Part shown: one piece after another, positions 48,168 to 57,541 of the stretch
How the letters are laid out: each line of letters starts with the position of its first letter
Position numbering within the stretch: position 1 is the stretch's first letter
NCBI GenBank assembly: GCA_022793895.1
Contig: JAAWDS010000008.1
Coordinates: 34,417-98,416 of the forward strand
Reading direction: 5' to 3'
Length of the DNA: 64,000 nucleotides
Origin: Provencibacterium sp.
GTDB lineage: Bacteria; Bacillota; Clostridia; Oscillospirales; Ruminococcaceae
Translations under genes and position numbers: made by a program
Notes under the pieces: model-generated
The model's database searches: none
Seen by the model: the letters and a program-made list of their open reading frames with translations, nothing else
What the model was told of the DNA's origin: nothing

Positions 48168-50408
48168 ATGGGGATGAAGGCAGGGCGGGCAATGGAGAAG
48201 GAACTGGAACGGTTGGAGGGAGAGGTCTCCTCGATCGTCTATTACAATGAAGAGAGCGGCTTCTGCGTCTTCGATTTTGAGGCGGGCGGGGAGCTGACCT
48301 GCGTGGTCGGGGAATTTACCGATATCAGCGAGGGCGAAGGGCTGGTTCTGCATGGCAGCTTTGTGCACCACCCCACCTATGGGCTACAGTTCAAGGCGGT
48401 GGCCTGCGAGCACAGCATGCCCTCCAGCGCGTCGGCCATTCTCAAATACCTTTCGTCGGGCGCTATCCGCGGGGTGGGGCCGGTTTTGGCGCGGCGGATG
48501 GTGGAGCGCTTCGGCGACCAGACGCTCAACGTGATCGAAGCCGAGCCGGGCAGGCTGACCGAGGTGCGCGGTATCACCCCGGCGAAGGCGGAGAAGATAG
48601 CGGAGGAGTTCCAGCGGATCTATGGCATCCGCTCGGTGATGCTCTACCTCTCCCAATTTTCAATTGAACCGGGAACGGCGATTAAAATTTGGAAGCGCTG
48701 GGGCGCGGGCACGCCTGCGCTGGTCGGTGAAAACCCTTATGCTCTCTGCTGCGAGGAGATAGGACTGGGGTTCCATGAGGCCGACCGCATCGCTATGCAG
48801 CTGGAGCTGGATGCCGAAAGCCCGCAGCGGCTGACGGCGGGGGTGGAGCATGTGCTGCGGGAAAACCTGCTGGCCGGGCACACCTGCCTGCCGCGCGACC
48901 GGCTGGCCTCGGTTGCGGCGAAGCTCCTTAGCTGCGACGTCTCGCTCTCAGAATGGGCGATTACCCAGGCGGTCGGGGAGGAACGGCTGATAGAAAGCGA
49001 ATATGGCGGCCGCGCCTATATCTACCAGCCGCCCTACTACCACGCCGAGCAATATATCGCCGGGCGGATCCGTTTAGCGCAGCTACAGGGGGAGACGCCG
49101 GATGCGCACCTGGATACCGAGCTGGCCGGGCTGGAGGAGGAGATGGGCATTTCGCTGGCCGCCGGGCAGCGGGAGGGGATTGCCGCCGCGCTGCGCTACC
49201 CCATTTCGATCTTGACCGGCGGGCCGGGCACCGGCAAAACCACCGCTATTAACGCGATGCTGGCCCTCTTTGAGCGGCAGCGGCTGAAGGTGGCGCTCGC
49301 CGCCCCCACCGGCCGCGCCGCCAAGCGGATGAGCGACATGACCGGCCGGGAGGCGAAAACGATCCACCGTCTTTTAGAGGTAGACACTACCGACCCTCAG
49401 CGCCGGCGGTTTAAGCACCACGAGCAGAATACGCTGGGGTATGACGTGATCATCCTCGACGAGGTTTCGATGGTGGATACGCTGCTTTTTGAGAGCTTGC
49501 TGCGGGCAATGCGCTTGGCCTGCCGGATGGTGCTGGTGGGCGACGCCGACCAGCTTCCGAGCGTCAGCGCGGGCAATGTGCTGCATGATCTCATCCGCAG
49601 CGGCAGCGTGCATACCGTTTGCCTGACCGAAATTTTCCGGCAGGCCCAGCAGAGCCGGATCGTTCTAAGCGCGCACGATATTGTGCATGGAAAGACGCCG
49701 GCTCTGGATAAAAAGGAGGGCGACTTCTTTTTCCTGGGCCGGGCGGGCGATGCGCAGAGCCTGCAAACGGTGGGGGAGCTCTGCCTGACGCGGCTGCCAA
49801 AGGCCTACCGCTATTCGCCGCTCTGGGATATCCAGGTGATTGCGCCCACGCGCGTGGGCGCGCTGGGCGTTACGGCGCTCAACCAGCACCTGCAAAAGCT
49901 CTTAAACCCGCAGTCGCCGGATAAGGTGCAGACCTCCTTCATGGGCTCCGTTTTCCGGGAGGGCGATAAGGTGATGCAGGTCAAAAACAACTATGACATT
50001 GAGTTTGAGCGGGACGATGGGACGCGCGGCGCCGGCGTTTTTAACGGGGACATCGGCGTTGTCGAAACAATCGATCGCGGGTCGCGCACCCTCTTTATCC
50101 GCTATGAGGATCGGATGGCCGCCTATTCCTTCGACATGCTGGAGCAGCTCGAATTGGCCTATGCCATTACTGTTCACAAAAGCCAGGGCAGCGAGTTTGA
50201 GGCGGTCGTGCTGCCTTTGATGAGCTATCCATCGAAGATGTATTTTCGCAACCTGCTTTACACGGCCGTTACCCGTGCGCGGCGGCTGTTGGTGATTGTC
50301 GGCTCCTCCTCCGCCGTGGGTTACATGGTGCGCAACAACCTGCGCACGGTGCGTTATACCGGGCTTTGCGAGTTTATCCAGGGGGATGGGCGGCAGCTTC
50401 TGGAATAG
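48168..50408 (+). CDS. recD2: RecD2-type ATP-dependent DNA helicase
   Basis: 746 residues (738 if the ATG at 48192 is the true start; neither has a strong ribosome site). RecD2 is a 5'-3' superfamily 1B helicase in bacteria lacking RecBCD. The N-terminal OB-like region (GEVSSIVYYNEESGFCVFDFE) is followed by helix-hairpin-helix repeats (GVGPVLARRMVERFG and VRGITPAKAEKIAEEF), Walker A GGPGTGKTTAINAML near residue 346, Walker B ILDEVSMVDTLLF, motif III GDADQLPSVSAGNVL and motifs V/VI YAITVHKSQGSEFEAVVLPL and LLYTAVTRARRLL. It has its own promoter and is followed by comF after 12 bp. Confidence 0.93.
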   Translation: MGMKAGRAMEKELERLEGEVSSIVYYNEESGFCVFDFEAGGELTCVVGEFTDISEGEGLVLHGSFVHHPTYGLQFKAVACEHSMPSSASAILKYLSSGAIRGVGPVLARRMVERFGDQTLNVIEAEPGRLTEVRGITPAKAEKIAEEFQRIYGIRSVMLYLSQFSIEPGTAIKIWKRWGAGTPALVGENPYALCCEEIGLGFHEADRIAMQLELDAESPQRLTAGVEHVLRENLLAGHTCLPRDRLASVAAKLLSCDVSLSEWAITQAVGEERLIESEYGGRAYIYQPPYYHAEQYIAGRIRLAQLQGETPDAHLDTELAGLEEEMGISLAAGQREGIAAALRYPISILTGGPGTGKTTAINAMLALFERQRLKVALAAPTGRAAKRMSDMTGREAKTIHRLLEVDTTDPQRRRFKHHEQNTLGYDVIILDEVSMVDTLLFESLLRAMRLACRMVLVGDADQLPSVSAGNVLHDLIRSGSVHTVCLTEIFRQAQQSRIVLSAHDIVHGKTPALDKKEGDFFFLGRAGDAQSLQTVGELCLTRLPKAYRYSPLWDIQVIAPTRVGALGVTALNQHLQKLLNPQSPDKVQTSFMGSVFREGDKVMQVKNNYDIEFERDDGTRGAGVFNGDIGVVETIDRGSRTLFIRYEDRMAAYSFDMLEQLELAYAITVHKSQGSEFEAVVLPLMSYPSKMYFRNLLYTAVTRARRLLVIVGSSSAVGYMVRNNLRTVRYTGLCEFIQGDGRQLLE

Positions 50409-50420
50409 GAGGGATGGGCT

Positions 50421-51080
50421 TTGCCAGTAGGTAAGCGGCTGTTGGCGTTTCTTTTCCCGCCGCGGTGCCCGTTGTGCCGGGCGGCGATGCGCTATGGGGA
50501 GGAGTTTTGCCCGGCTTGCCGGGGACGGATCGACTGGCTGTGTTCGCCGGTCCGGCGCAGCCTGGGGCGTTCGCCCGGTTTTCGTTGCTTTGCGCCCTTC
50601 CGGTATGAGGGGGAGATCCGCGAACGGCTGATCGAGATGAAAAACCGGGAGAAGCGGATAAACTCCCGGCTCTTCGCGCCCTATGTCGCCGAGATGGTCC
50701 GCCGGTGGGCGCTGTCCGGCGCGAGGCCGGTCGTGGTCTACGTTCCCGGCTTCGAGCCGGAGGGGCGGGTTTATAACGCGGCGCGGGTGCTGGCGCGCGC
50801 CGTTGCGCGCAGGCTGGCGCTTCCTCTGCTGCCGGATGCGCTCCTTTTGCTGCGTCCCAAGAGAAGGCAGCACGAGCTGAGCGCGGCCAACCGGCAGAGG
50901 AACGTTGCGGGGATTTTCTTTCCCGGTTCGGAGCCGGTGAAGGGGATGCGGGTGCTGTTGGTGGATGACATCGTTACTACCGGCGCGACGCTCTGTAGCT
51001 GTGCCGAAGCCCTTTTGGCCGCCGGGGCCAAGGAGGTCCTCTGCGCGGCGGCGGCCTCTTCGAAGCTGGAACGCCCGTAA
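50421..51080 (+). CDS. comF: ComF-family phosphoribosyltransferase-like protein
   Basis: 219 residues. TTG at 50421 with AGGAGGG upstream. An N-terminal zinc-finger-like CPLCRAAMRYGEEFCPACRG (residues 16-35) precedes a type I phosphoribosyltransferase fold, with RPKRRQHELSAANRQRNV and the PRPP-binding loop VLLVDDIVTTGATL. ComF is required for DNA uptake during competence in B. subtilis and H. influenzae. Together with MecA in this window it suggests a competence system, but no other com gene is here. It is coupled to recD2. Confidence 0.9.
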   Translation: MPVGKRLLAFLFPPRCPLCRAAMRYGEEFCPACRGRIDWLCSPVRRSLGRSPGFRCFAPFRYEGEIRERLIEMKNREKRINSRLFAPYVAEMVRRWALSGARPVVVYVPGFEPEGRVYNAARVLARAVARRLALPLLPDALLLLRPKRRQHELSAANRQRNVAGIFFPGSEPVKGMRVLLVDDIVTTGATLCSCAEALLAAGAKEVLCAAAASSKLERP

Positions 51081-51117
51081 GCGGATGAGGAATGGCAAAA
51101 GCAGAAGGGAAATGCGG

Positions 51118-51146
51118 TTGAACAAACGGGTAAAAAGGTGTATACT
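51118..51146 (+). promoter_or_regulatory. Promoter of mreB
   Basis: TTGAAC (51118-51123), 17-bp spacer and TATACT (51141-51146), in the comF-mreB gap, 90 bp before the mreB start. Confidence 0.75.
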
Positions 51147-51235
51147 AAAGAAAGATGTCCTGCGCGCCGCAGAAAATAGGATTTTGCACACGGCAAACGT
51201 CCGCTCATTATCCGCACAGGCTTTCGGAGGGAATT

Positions 51236-52252
51236 ATGGCATCTATTGATATTGGCATCGATCTGGGTACGGCAACCGTCATCGTCTATCTGGGGAACAA
51301 GGGGATCGTTCTCAAGGAACCGAACGTGGTGGCCTTAAATGTGAACACCGGGGAGGTCCTCTCGGTCGGTGAAGAAGCCTACCGCATGATTGGGCGCACC
51401 CCGGACTATATCCGCGCTATCCGCCCGCTGGAGGATGGGGTCATTTCGGATTACGATGCAACCGAGCAGATGATTAAATATTTTCTCAAGAAGGTCAGCG
51501 GCGGGGCGATCCTGCGTCCGCGCGTTTCGGTCTGCGTGCCGTCGGGGATCACCGAAGTGGAATCCAACGCGGTGGTCGATGCGGCGGTGGCGGCGGGCGC
51601 CCGCAAGGTCTATCTGATTGAAGAGCCGGTGGCGGCGGCCATCGGCGCGGGCATTGATATCACCCGGCCGAATGGGATATTGATTGTAGACGTCGGCGGC
51701 GGCACCTGCGACATCGCCATGCTCTCGCTGGCGGGCATTGTTTCCAAAACCTCCATCAAGGTGGCGGGCAATAAGTTTGACGCCGCCGTTACCCGGCACA
51801 TCCGCAATTCGAACAACATTCTCATCGGGGAACGCACCGCCGAAATGATCAAGCAGGAGATTGGCAATGTTTTTGTCGCCGATCCGGAGGTAAAAACGAT
51901 CATTAAGGGCCGCAACCTGGTCAACGGCCTTCCGCAGAAGCTGGAAATCTCTCAGGCGGAGCTCTATGCGCCGCTCAACGAGCTGGCGATGCAGATTGTC
52001 CACTCCATCCAGCAGGTTTTAGAGCGGACGCCGCCCGAACTGGTGGGCGACGTACACAGCAACGGCGTTGTGCTGACCGGCGGCGGATCGCTGATTAGGG
52101 GGCTGCCTGAGCTCATTACCCATCGCCTGCGCATCAAGGCGGCGATTGCGAACAACCCGGTTGAGTGCGTTGCGATTGGCACCGGAAAATCCTTCGACTA
52201 TTTGGGCGAGCTACAGGATGGATTTGTAGGGGCCTCTACTCACAGGCGCTGA
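51236..52252 (+). CDS. mreB: MreB/Mbl-type bacterial actin
   Basis: 338 residues. ATG at 51236 follows CGGAGGG. Actin-like ATP-binding motifs are visible: DIGIDLGTATVIVYLGNKG (phosphate 1), LIVDVGGGTCDIAMLSL (phosphate 2), and the adenosine motif VLTGGGSLIRGLPELI. MreB-family filaments direct cell-wall synthesis along the cylinder. No mreC or mreD follows; the unit is monocistronic with its own promoter and terminator. It therefore resembles the stand-alone paralogues Mbl or MreBH of Bacillota. Confidence 0.93.
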   Translation: MASIDIGIDLGTATVIVYLGNKGIVLKEPNVVALNVNTGEVLSVGEEAYRMIGRTPDYIRAIRPLEDGVISDYDATEQMIKYFLKKVSGGAILRPRVSVCVPSGITEVESNAVVDAAVAAGARKVYLIEEPVAAAIGAGIDITRPNGILIVDVGGGTCDIAMLSLAGIVSKTSIKVAGNKFDAAVTRHIRNSNNILIGERTAEMIKQEIGNVFVADPEVKTIIKGRNLVNGLPQKLEISQAELYAPLNELAMQIVHSIQQVLERTPPELVGDVHSNGVVLTGGGSLIRGLPELITHRLRIKAAIANNPVECVAIGTGKSFDYLGELQDGFVGASTHRR

Positions 52253-52265
52253 AAGAGAAAATATT

Positions 52266-52304
52266 ATAGGGCTGGCTGCAAATATATTTTGCAGCCAGCC
52301 CTAT
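52266..52304. terminator. Perfect hairpin between convergent mreB and mscL
   Basis: 17-bp perfect arms ATAGGGCTGGCTGCAAA and complement around a 5-nt TATAT loop, 14 bp after the mreB stop codon. On the plus strand the stem is followed by TTCAG, so the U-tract is poor. It serves both convergent genes. Confidence 0.75.
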
Positions 52305-52332
52305 TTCAGATAAAGGGGATTTTTTAATAGCC

Positions 52333-52797
52333 TTACCGATCGGCAGGAGATTCTTCCGGCAAGCTGGAAGGGCCCGCCTGCGCTTTGAGGAGATCCCGGA
52401 TTTCGGTCAAAAGGAGAATGTCCTCGGAGGGCGCGGGCGGTACGGAGGGCTCCTCCTTCTCCTCCTCCCTTTTACGGCGGAGCCTGCCGATGAGCTTAAT
52501 CATGCAGAAGACGACGAACGAGATGATTAAGAAGTTCAGCACCTGGTTGAAAAAGCTCCCATAGAGAATGGCGGTCTCCGGCGTTTCCCCCTCGGCAGGC
52601 GAGAGGATCAGACGGAAATCTCCGAAATCAATACCGCCGATGATCCAACCGACGAAGGGCATGATGATATCCTTCACCAAGGAATTGACAATCGCGGTGA
52701 AGGCGGAGCCGACCACAACGCCGACGGCCATATCGACGACGTTGCCGCGTGAGATAAATTCTTTAAACTCAAGGATGAAATTCTTTTTCTTTGCCAT
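52333..52797 (-). CDS. mscL: Large-conductance mechanosensitive channel
   Basis: 154 residues. ATG at 52797 (MAKKKNFILEFKEFIS). The first helix region RGNVVDMAVGVVVGSAFTAIVNSLVKDI is the conserved pore-lining segment of MscL; a second membrane helix is at about 80-103 (FLIISFVVFCMIKL), followed by the charged KLIGRLRRKREEEKEE and a helical C-terminal bundle ending ALLKAQ-type. The pentamer releases solutes on hypo-osmotic shock. Convergent with mreB; the shared hairpin at 52266 separates them. Confidence 0.95.
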   Translation of the reverse strand: MAKKKNFILEFKEFISRGNVVDMAVGVVVGSAFTAIVNSLVKDIIMPFVGWIIGGIDFGDFRLILSPAEGETPETAILYGSFFNQVLNFLIISFVVFCMIKLIGRLRRKREEEKEEPSVPPAPSEDILLLTEIRDLLKAQAGPSSLPEESPADR

Positions 52798-52969
52798 GTT
52801 AATACGACCATACCTTTCTATCCAATATAAGGAAAAGCGGGAGGCTGCCGGGCTAAAAGCCGCCGGAGCGGCGCTCATAAAGCCGGGAAGCCGGTATCTC
52901 CGCTTTTAAATCCTTCTTCTTGACGGCTGTCACATTTATCGCGCATAGACAAGCGAAGGGAAGGGGGCT

Positions 52970-55900
52970 TTACCATTGCCAATCCTGAAACCGCCGGTTT
53001 AAAAGGCCGGGCAGATCCTTTCCCTTTTGGCGGCCGATTTCGCAGGCGGCCGCATAGCTTATCAACACCGTCCCAACAATGAGCAGATAGCTCCACCAGC
53101 TTAAACGCAACCAGAAGCTGCGCGTTAGATAGAACGCCTGCGCCAACAGCGCGAACACAGACAGCAGGAGCCAGCGCCTGCGGCGGACCAAGAAGGAGAA
53201 AAAGAGCAGTAGCACGAGCAGGCCGCCTAATAGGAGCGCATCCCCTATTTGTTCCCGCCAGGCCGCCTCGCAGAAGAGGCAGAGCACCGAGAAGCAGGCG
53301 GCGGCATATTGCATAAGCCCAATTGCCCGCCCCTTCTCCCGCCAGATCCCATAGCGGCAGGCGGCTGGGAAAAGAAGAAGCGGCAATAGATTCCACTTGA
53401 GCGCCAGCCAATCGGGCAGACGCCAAAAGGGCTGTCCCCAAAAGGCCAGGCAGAGACAGAGGCCCATGCCGGTCAACGCCCAGCGGTTCCAAGCCTGGCT
53501 TTCTCCCTTGCCTAATAAAAGCAGGAACCAGAGGGCCAGCAGCAGCGCCGCGCCAAAAAGGGCATACCGTCCGCCATAAAACAGCAGGAAAGCGGGGGCG
53601 CAGAGGTTTGCCAGCAGCAGCCAATCCGCCCGAAGCCGTTCGCTGCCGAAAGAAAATTTTCCCCTCCAAAGGATCCTCCCCGCCGCTGCGCAAAGAAGGA
53701 AGAGGATCACGTTGGCTAGGCAGCGCAGACCATGCGTTACCGATGCCAGCACGAGCCCCCGCCAAAGCAGCGGATAGAGAAAGAAAAGTGGAACCGCTTC
53801 CCAAGGCTCCGCGGTCCTTTTCCACCGCAGTGCGGCAAAGGCGGTGAAAACGGCCGCTGCGCCGAACAGCGTAGAGAAGAAGGGGAGCCCGTTTTCGGTC
53901 AGGCAGCTAAAGACGCTCAGGCAGGCGAGCGCCAGCAGCGCCGCAAGGAAAGACCGTTGCAGCCGGGCGGCCAGCGCAGAGCCGGGGACGGAACGGCCGG
54001 ACGCTTCGGTGAGAATGAAGAGCGCGGCGGCCGCTGCCGCTGTGGCCAGCAGGCGGAAGGTGAAGAAGCTCTGGGGAAACCAGGCGGAAGCGGTGGCATA
54101 AACGGCCAGCAGAAGGGTGCATTCCGGCAGCGGGAAGGAGAGGGGCGTCTCGCCGCCGGTGAGCTGGATACACAGCCGCAGGCTCCAAAAGGCGGCGGCC
54201 AGCCATAGGCAGAGCGCGCTGCCTCCTGTGCCGGTATACCAGAAAACGATCGGAAGCAGCGGCGTATCAATCAGGATCGCCAACAGCAGAGAGGGAAGCA
54301 AGGAGCGGAAACGCCCTTCCTTAGAGAGCTGCAAGGCGGCGGCCAGGATGCACAGCCCCGCAAAAAACAGGTTGCAGAAGGTCCAGCCCGGCAGCGAAGG
54401 GAACAGGCGGAAGAGGAAAGGCAGAAGGGTGAACGGCAGGTGGGGCAGCAGCAGGCGGGCCGGAGGCTGTAACCGGCCGCCGTTTTTTTCGATCGCCAGC
54501 AAAAGGAGCAGCAGGTGGAAGAGCAGCATAGAAAATAGCCCTGCCAGGCTGGCCTCCCTCCCTGGCAGAAGGGAGAGCCGCAGCCCGCAGAACAGGCAGC
54601 AAAACGGATAGAGCAGATCCGAGACGAGGGTACGCAGCGGCTTTCCCCAGCGGGCAGAGGCGGCGGCACGCACAGCTAAGGCCGCCGCCGCGCTGAGAAC
54701 GGAGCGACAGGCCAAAGAGACGGCATAGCGGAAAGGGAGCCAGCCGGTGAAGCCGATGCACAGCGCGAGCAGAAAGACCGGTTGTATCAGGGCGTAACCC
54801 CCGCCCTGCCGGATGGCGGCGGCCGTTGCTGCGGCCGCCAGGGTGAGAAGGCTCAGAACGGCCGGAGCCGTCCAGCCCTCCCACTGCCATGCGTTCAAGC
54901 CGTTCCACAGCAGCACGCCGCAGGCGGTGACGCCGAAGGCGATTTCCAGTCCCCGGCGCATTGTTTCTGGAAAAAGGCGCAGGCCGCCCAGCAGCAGAAA
55001 GAGGGCTGCCGCCAGGCTCAACGCCAGCACAGCGGACGCCTCCGTCCATCCCCCGGCCAGCCGCAGGGAGGCTGTGAGAAAGAAGAGGGTGAAAAGCACC
55101 GTCCCGGCCGTTTGCCAGCCGCTCTCCTCGCGGCGGCTACCGCCCAGCAGGAACAGCGCGGAAAACCCGGCCAGCGGCAGCGCCGTCAGCGGATTTGCCG
55201 AAGGGGTGAACAGCGAGAAGGGGGCGAAGAGGAACAGATTGAGTGCGAAGAAAAGCCAGAGGTGCTGCCGGTGCAGCAGAACGCTCTCCTGGAAAAAGGG
55301 CGGAGGCCGCAGCGCCAGGGCGGCCAGGGCCGCGCACCAAAGCGCCAGAAGCAGCGCCTGGATATCCGCCGGGGGATGGAACAGCCGGATGAGATAAAGC
55401 ACTTCCGCGCTGATACAGCCATAGACCCCGGCGAGATAGAAGCGGCTCAGATAGCGGCGGGCGCCGCACACACAGGCCGCTCCGGTCAGAAGCATGGCCA
55501 GCATGCCCAGCAGCGGCCTGCCCGGCCCATAGAGGCTCAACCACTGGCCGAAGACTGCAAAATGCCCGGCCGCCAGCAGGGCGGTGGGGATGAACAGCGT
55601 CCCCAGGGCGAAAAAGGCCCGTCCGGTCGCACGCAGCCGGAACTGCCGTTCGCAGATTGCTGAAATCCCGTAGAAAAGCGCTACCGCCAGAAAAACCAGA
55701 AAGGTCCGCGGACCCGCCCCCAAGCGCCGCCAGGCAGTGGTAGCAAAGATAACCCCGGAGAGCAGGACAAACGCGACGCCGGTAGCCAGCACGAGCTGTA
55801 GCGGCTGCATGGAGCTGTGCCGCTCCCTGCCCGGTTCCCGCCGGGAGGGGGCGGCAGGCTGCGCCGTTCCCTTTTCAGCAGCCGGCGGCCTCCCGGCAAG

Positions 55901-56206
55901 ATAATCGTTGGCCGTCTGCCGGTTTCCGGCCGCAGAGGCGGCCGGCGCGGGATAGCGGTCCGCCGCCGTGGACGGACGGCCGGGCGGCTCCGCCGTTTCT
56001 TCCGCGAAGGCCAGGGCCTCCTCCTCGGAGAGCGGCCGGAAGCCCGGAAGCTCCGGCTGGACAGGCGGCGGCGCCGGGGAAGCGGGTTTCCGGCGGCGCA
56101 GGCGTTCGTTTTCCTGTTTTAAATCGCGGCAGCGCAGCGTAAGCACCAGCACAGCCGGAATCAGCCCCAGAGGGGACAGCACCCATAGGACCAGCAGCAT
56201 CCACAT
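52970..56206 (-). CDS. Very large polytopic membrane protein of unknown function
   Basis: 1078 residues. The first helix (1-22) is followed by a cytoplasmic stretch (23-140) rich in Pro, Ala, Glu and Arg, with a short coiled coil (DLKQENERLRRRK). The rest (about 145-1060) has roughly 30 hydrophobic segments. The opening of that part (VAFVLLSGVIFATTAWRRLG, FVVF-type and FFALGTLFIPTALLAAG) resembles multi-TM proteins of the DUF2157/DUF2339 sort, which is a weak assignment. ATG at 56206 with AAAGGGGGAG upstream. High GC and leucine content. It is not clearly linked to the neighbouring alcohol dehydrogenase gene (42 bp upstream), though they are co-directional and probably co-transcribed. Confidence 0.8.
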   Translation of the reverse strand: MWMLLVLWVLSPLGLIPAVLVLTLRCRDLKQENERLRRRKPASPAPPPVQPELPGFRPLSEEEALAFAEETAEPPGRPSTAADRYPAPAASAAGNRQTANDYLAGRPPAAEKGTAQPAAPSRREPGRERHSSMQPLQLVLATGVAFVLLSGVIFATTAWRRLGAGPRTFLVFLAVALFYGISAICERQFRLRATGRAFFALGTLFIPTALLAAGHFAVFGQWLSLYGPGRPLLGMLAMLLTGAACVCGARRYLSRFYLAGVYGCISAEVLYLIRLFHPPADIQALLLALWCAALAALALRPPPFFQESVLLHRQHLWLFFALNLFLFAPFSLFTPSANPLTALPLAGFSALFLLGGSRREESGWQTAGTVLFTLFFLTASLRLAGGWTEASAVLALSLAAALFLLLGGLRLFPETMRRGLEIAFGVTACGVLLWNGLNAWQWEGWTAPAVLSLLTLAAAATAAAIRQGGGYALIQPVFLLALCIGFTGWLPFRYAVSLACRSVLSAAAALAVRAAASARWGKPLRTLVSDLLYPFCCLFCGLRLSLLPGREASLAGLFSMLLFHLLLLLLAIEKNGGRLQPPARLLLPHLPFTLLPFLFRLFPSLPGWTFCNLFFAGLCILAAALQLSKEGRFRSLLPSLLLAILIDTPLLPIVFWYTGTGGSALCLWLAAAFWSLRLCIQLTGGETPLSFPLPECTLLLAVYATASAWFPQSFFTFRLLATAAAAAALFILTEASGRSVPGSALAARLQRSFLAALLALACLSVFSCLTENGLPFFSTLFGAAAVFTAFAALRWKRTAEPWEAVPLFFLYPLLWRGLVLASVTHGLRCLANVILFLLCAAAGRILWRGKFSFGSERLRADWLLLANLCAPAFLLFYGGRYALFGAALLLALWFLLLLGKGESQAWNRWALTGMGLCLCLAFWGQPFWRLPDWLALKWNLLPLLLFPAACRYGIWREKGRAIGLMQYAAACFSVLCLFCEAAWREQIGDALLLGGLLVLLLFFSFLVRRRRWLLLSVFALLAQAFYLTRSFWLRLSWWSYLLIVGTVLISYAAACEIGRQKGKDLPGLLNRRFQDWQW

Positions 56207-56248
56207 AAAATCTCCCCCTTTCCTTGTCCTTTGCCGGAGCGCAGGAGA

Positions 56249-57280
56249 TCAGTTCTCCTTCCAGGGGTCGATAATGTATTTTCCCTTTGCGCGCAACGCG
56301 GGCTGCGCAAGGATCTCCGGCAGCCGTTCGAGGCTTTCCACACCGGCTATCATCGAGGAGACGTCGATCTTTCGGCTGTTGATGAGATCGAGCGCGCGCT
56401 GCTGGGTATAGGGGTTGATAAACGAGGCTTTCAGCGTGACCTCCTTTTGGAAAATCTGGAAGGGTTTGATGGGAACCTCGTCGTCCGGCCGGGTGAGGCC
56501 GAACATCATGACCACCGATTTCTTTCCGGCAAGATCGACAGCCTGTGCAATGGTGCTCGGAAGCCCCGCGCATTCAATCACAGCGTCTACCCGCGCGACG
56601 CCGTTTTCCAGGAGAACGGCGGGAACATCCGCATGGAGGGGATCGATGCAGAGATCGGCGCCCAACCGGCGGCCCATCTCCCGTTTGGCGGCGACCGGTT
56701 CCAGCAGCACGACCCGGCGCGCGCCCGCTAAACGTGCCAGCTGCACCATCAACAGCCCGATCATTCCGCCGCCGATCACAACGGCCGTGCTCGAAGGGGT
56801 GAGCTCGCACAGATCGACGCCATGTAGGCAGCAGGCCACCGGTTCGGTCATCGCCCCTTCTTCAAAGGAGGTGGAGGGGGCGAGCCGGTAAACCTGAGAA
56901 ACGTTCACAGCGCAGTATTGTGCGAAGCCGCCGTTGGCAGTCGTCCCAATGCCGACCATCTGTTCGCAGAAGTGGCCGATCCCGCTGCGGCAGTAGTAGC
57001 AGCGCCCGCAGAGCTGGTTGGGATCCACCGAAACGCGATCGCCCGGCTGTACGCTCTGCACCGCGCTGCCCGCCTGCTCCACAACGCCGGAAAATTCGTG
57101 GCCGAGAATGGTGGGCGGCGTGGTGTCGGCACAGCCTTTATCCCCCTCATAGATGTGTACGTCGGTGCCGCAGACGCCGCAGCGCATGACCTTGATGAGC
57201 ACTTCGTTTTCTCCTACCGGCGGCAGGGGGGATTCTTCAATGCGGATGTCATGCTTCCCATAAAACACCGCGCTTTTCAT
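56249..57280 (-). CDS. Zinc-dependent medium-chain alcohol dehydrogenase
   Basis: 343 residues, similar to sorbitol and threonine dehydrogenases. ATG at 57280 with AAGGATG upstream. Catalytic zinc ligands are Cys in MRCGVCGTDVHIYEG (near 37), His in GHEFSGVVE (near 61) and Glu; the structural zinc lobe has four Cys in CGRCYYCRSGIGHFC. The NAD(P)-binding fold is AVVIGGGMIGLLMVQLARLAG (near 170), in which an Asp/Glu (LLEP) after the second strand favours NAD. The substrate is probably a polyol or sugar alcohol. Has its own promoter at 57345-57373. Confidence 0.9.
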   Translation of the reverse strand: MKSAVFYGKHDIRIEESPLPPVGENEVLIKVMRCGVCGTDVHIYEGDKGCADTTPPTILGHEFSGVVEQAGSAVQSVQPGDRVSVDPNQLCGRCYYCRSGIGHFCEQMVGIGTTANGGFAQYCAVNVSQVYRLAPSTSFEEGAMTEPVACCLHGVDLCELTPSSTAVVIGGGMIGLLMVQLARLAGARRVVLLEPVAAKREMGRRLGADLCIDPLHADVPAVLLENGVARVDAVIECAGLPSTIAQAVDLAGKKSVVMMFGLTRPDDEVPIKPFQIFQKEVTLKASFINPYTQQRALDLINSRKIDVSSMIAGVESLERLPEILAQPALRAKGKYIIDPWKEN

Positions 57281-57344
57281 CAACCGTTCATCCTTTCTTT
57301 CATTCCCCGCTTCTTTTGGGCGGGGAAGTCTGTCCATCCCTTTC

Positions 57345-57373
57345 AGTATAGGGGTTTGAGGACGAGAATGCAA
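57345..57373 (-). promoter_or_regulatory. Promoter of the alcohol dehydrogenase gene
   Basis: On the minus strand TTGCAT (57373-57368), 17-bp spacer and TATACT (57350-57345). The leader contains an 8-bp perfect hairpin TTCCCCGC / GCGGGGAA (57303-57327), close to the start codon. Confidence 0.75.
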
Positions 57374-57541
57374 TCCTCACAGGCGAATTTTTTCGTCCGG
57401 CTATCCTTGAACAATCCGTAAATTTTTGCGCGATTGGCTGGCGGGCGGGAGAATGATACGCTACAATAACCAAAGAGCGGCGCTTGTATGCCGCGCGGTA
57501 CCGTCAACCGGTTCCGCTAGGAGAACAGGGGGAAAGAAGCG

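Noticed and set aside
52875..53825. 316-residue minus-strand ORF in another frame near 53 kb
   Set aside because: Same strand but different frame from the membrane-protein gene, low complexity, no domain.
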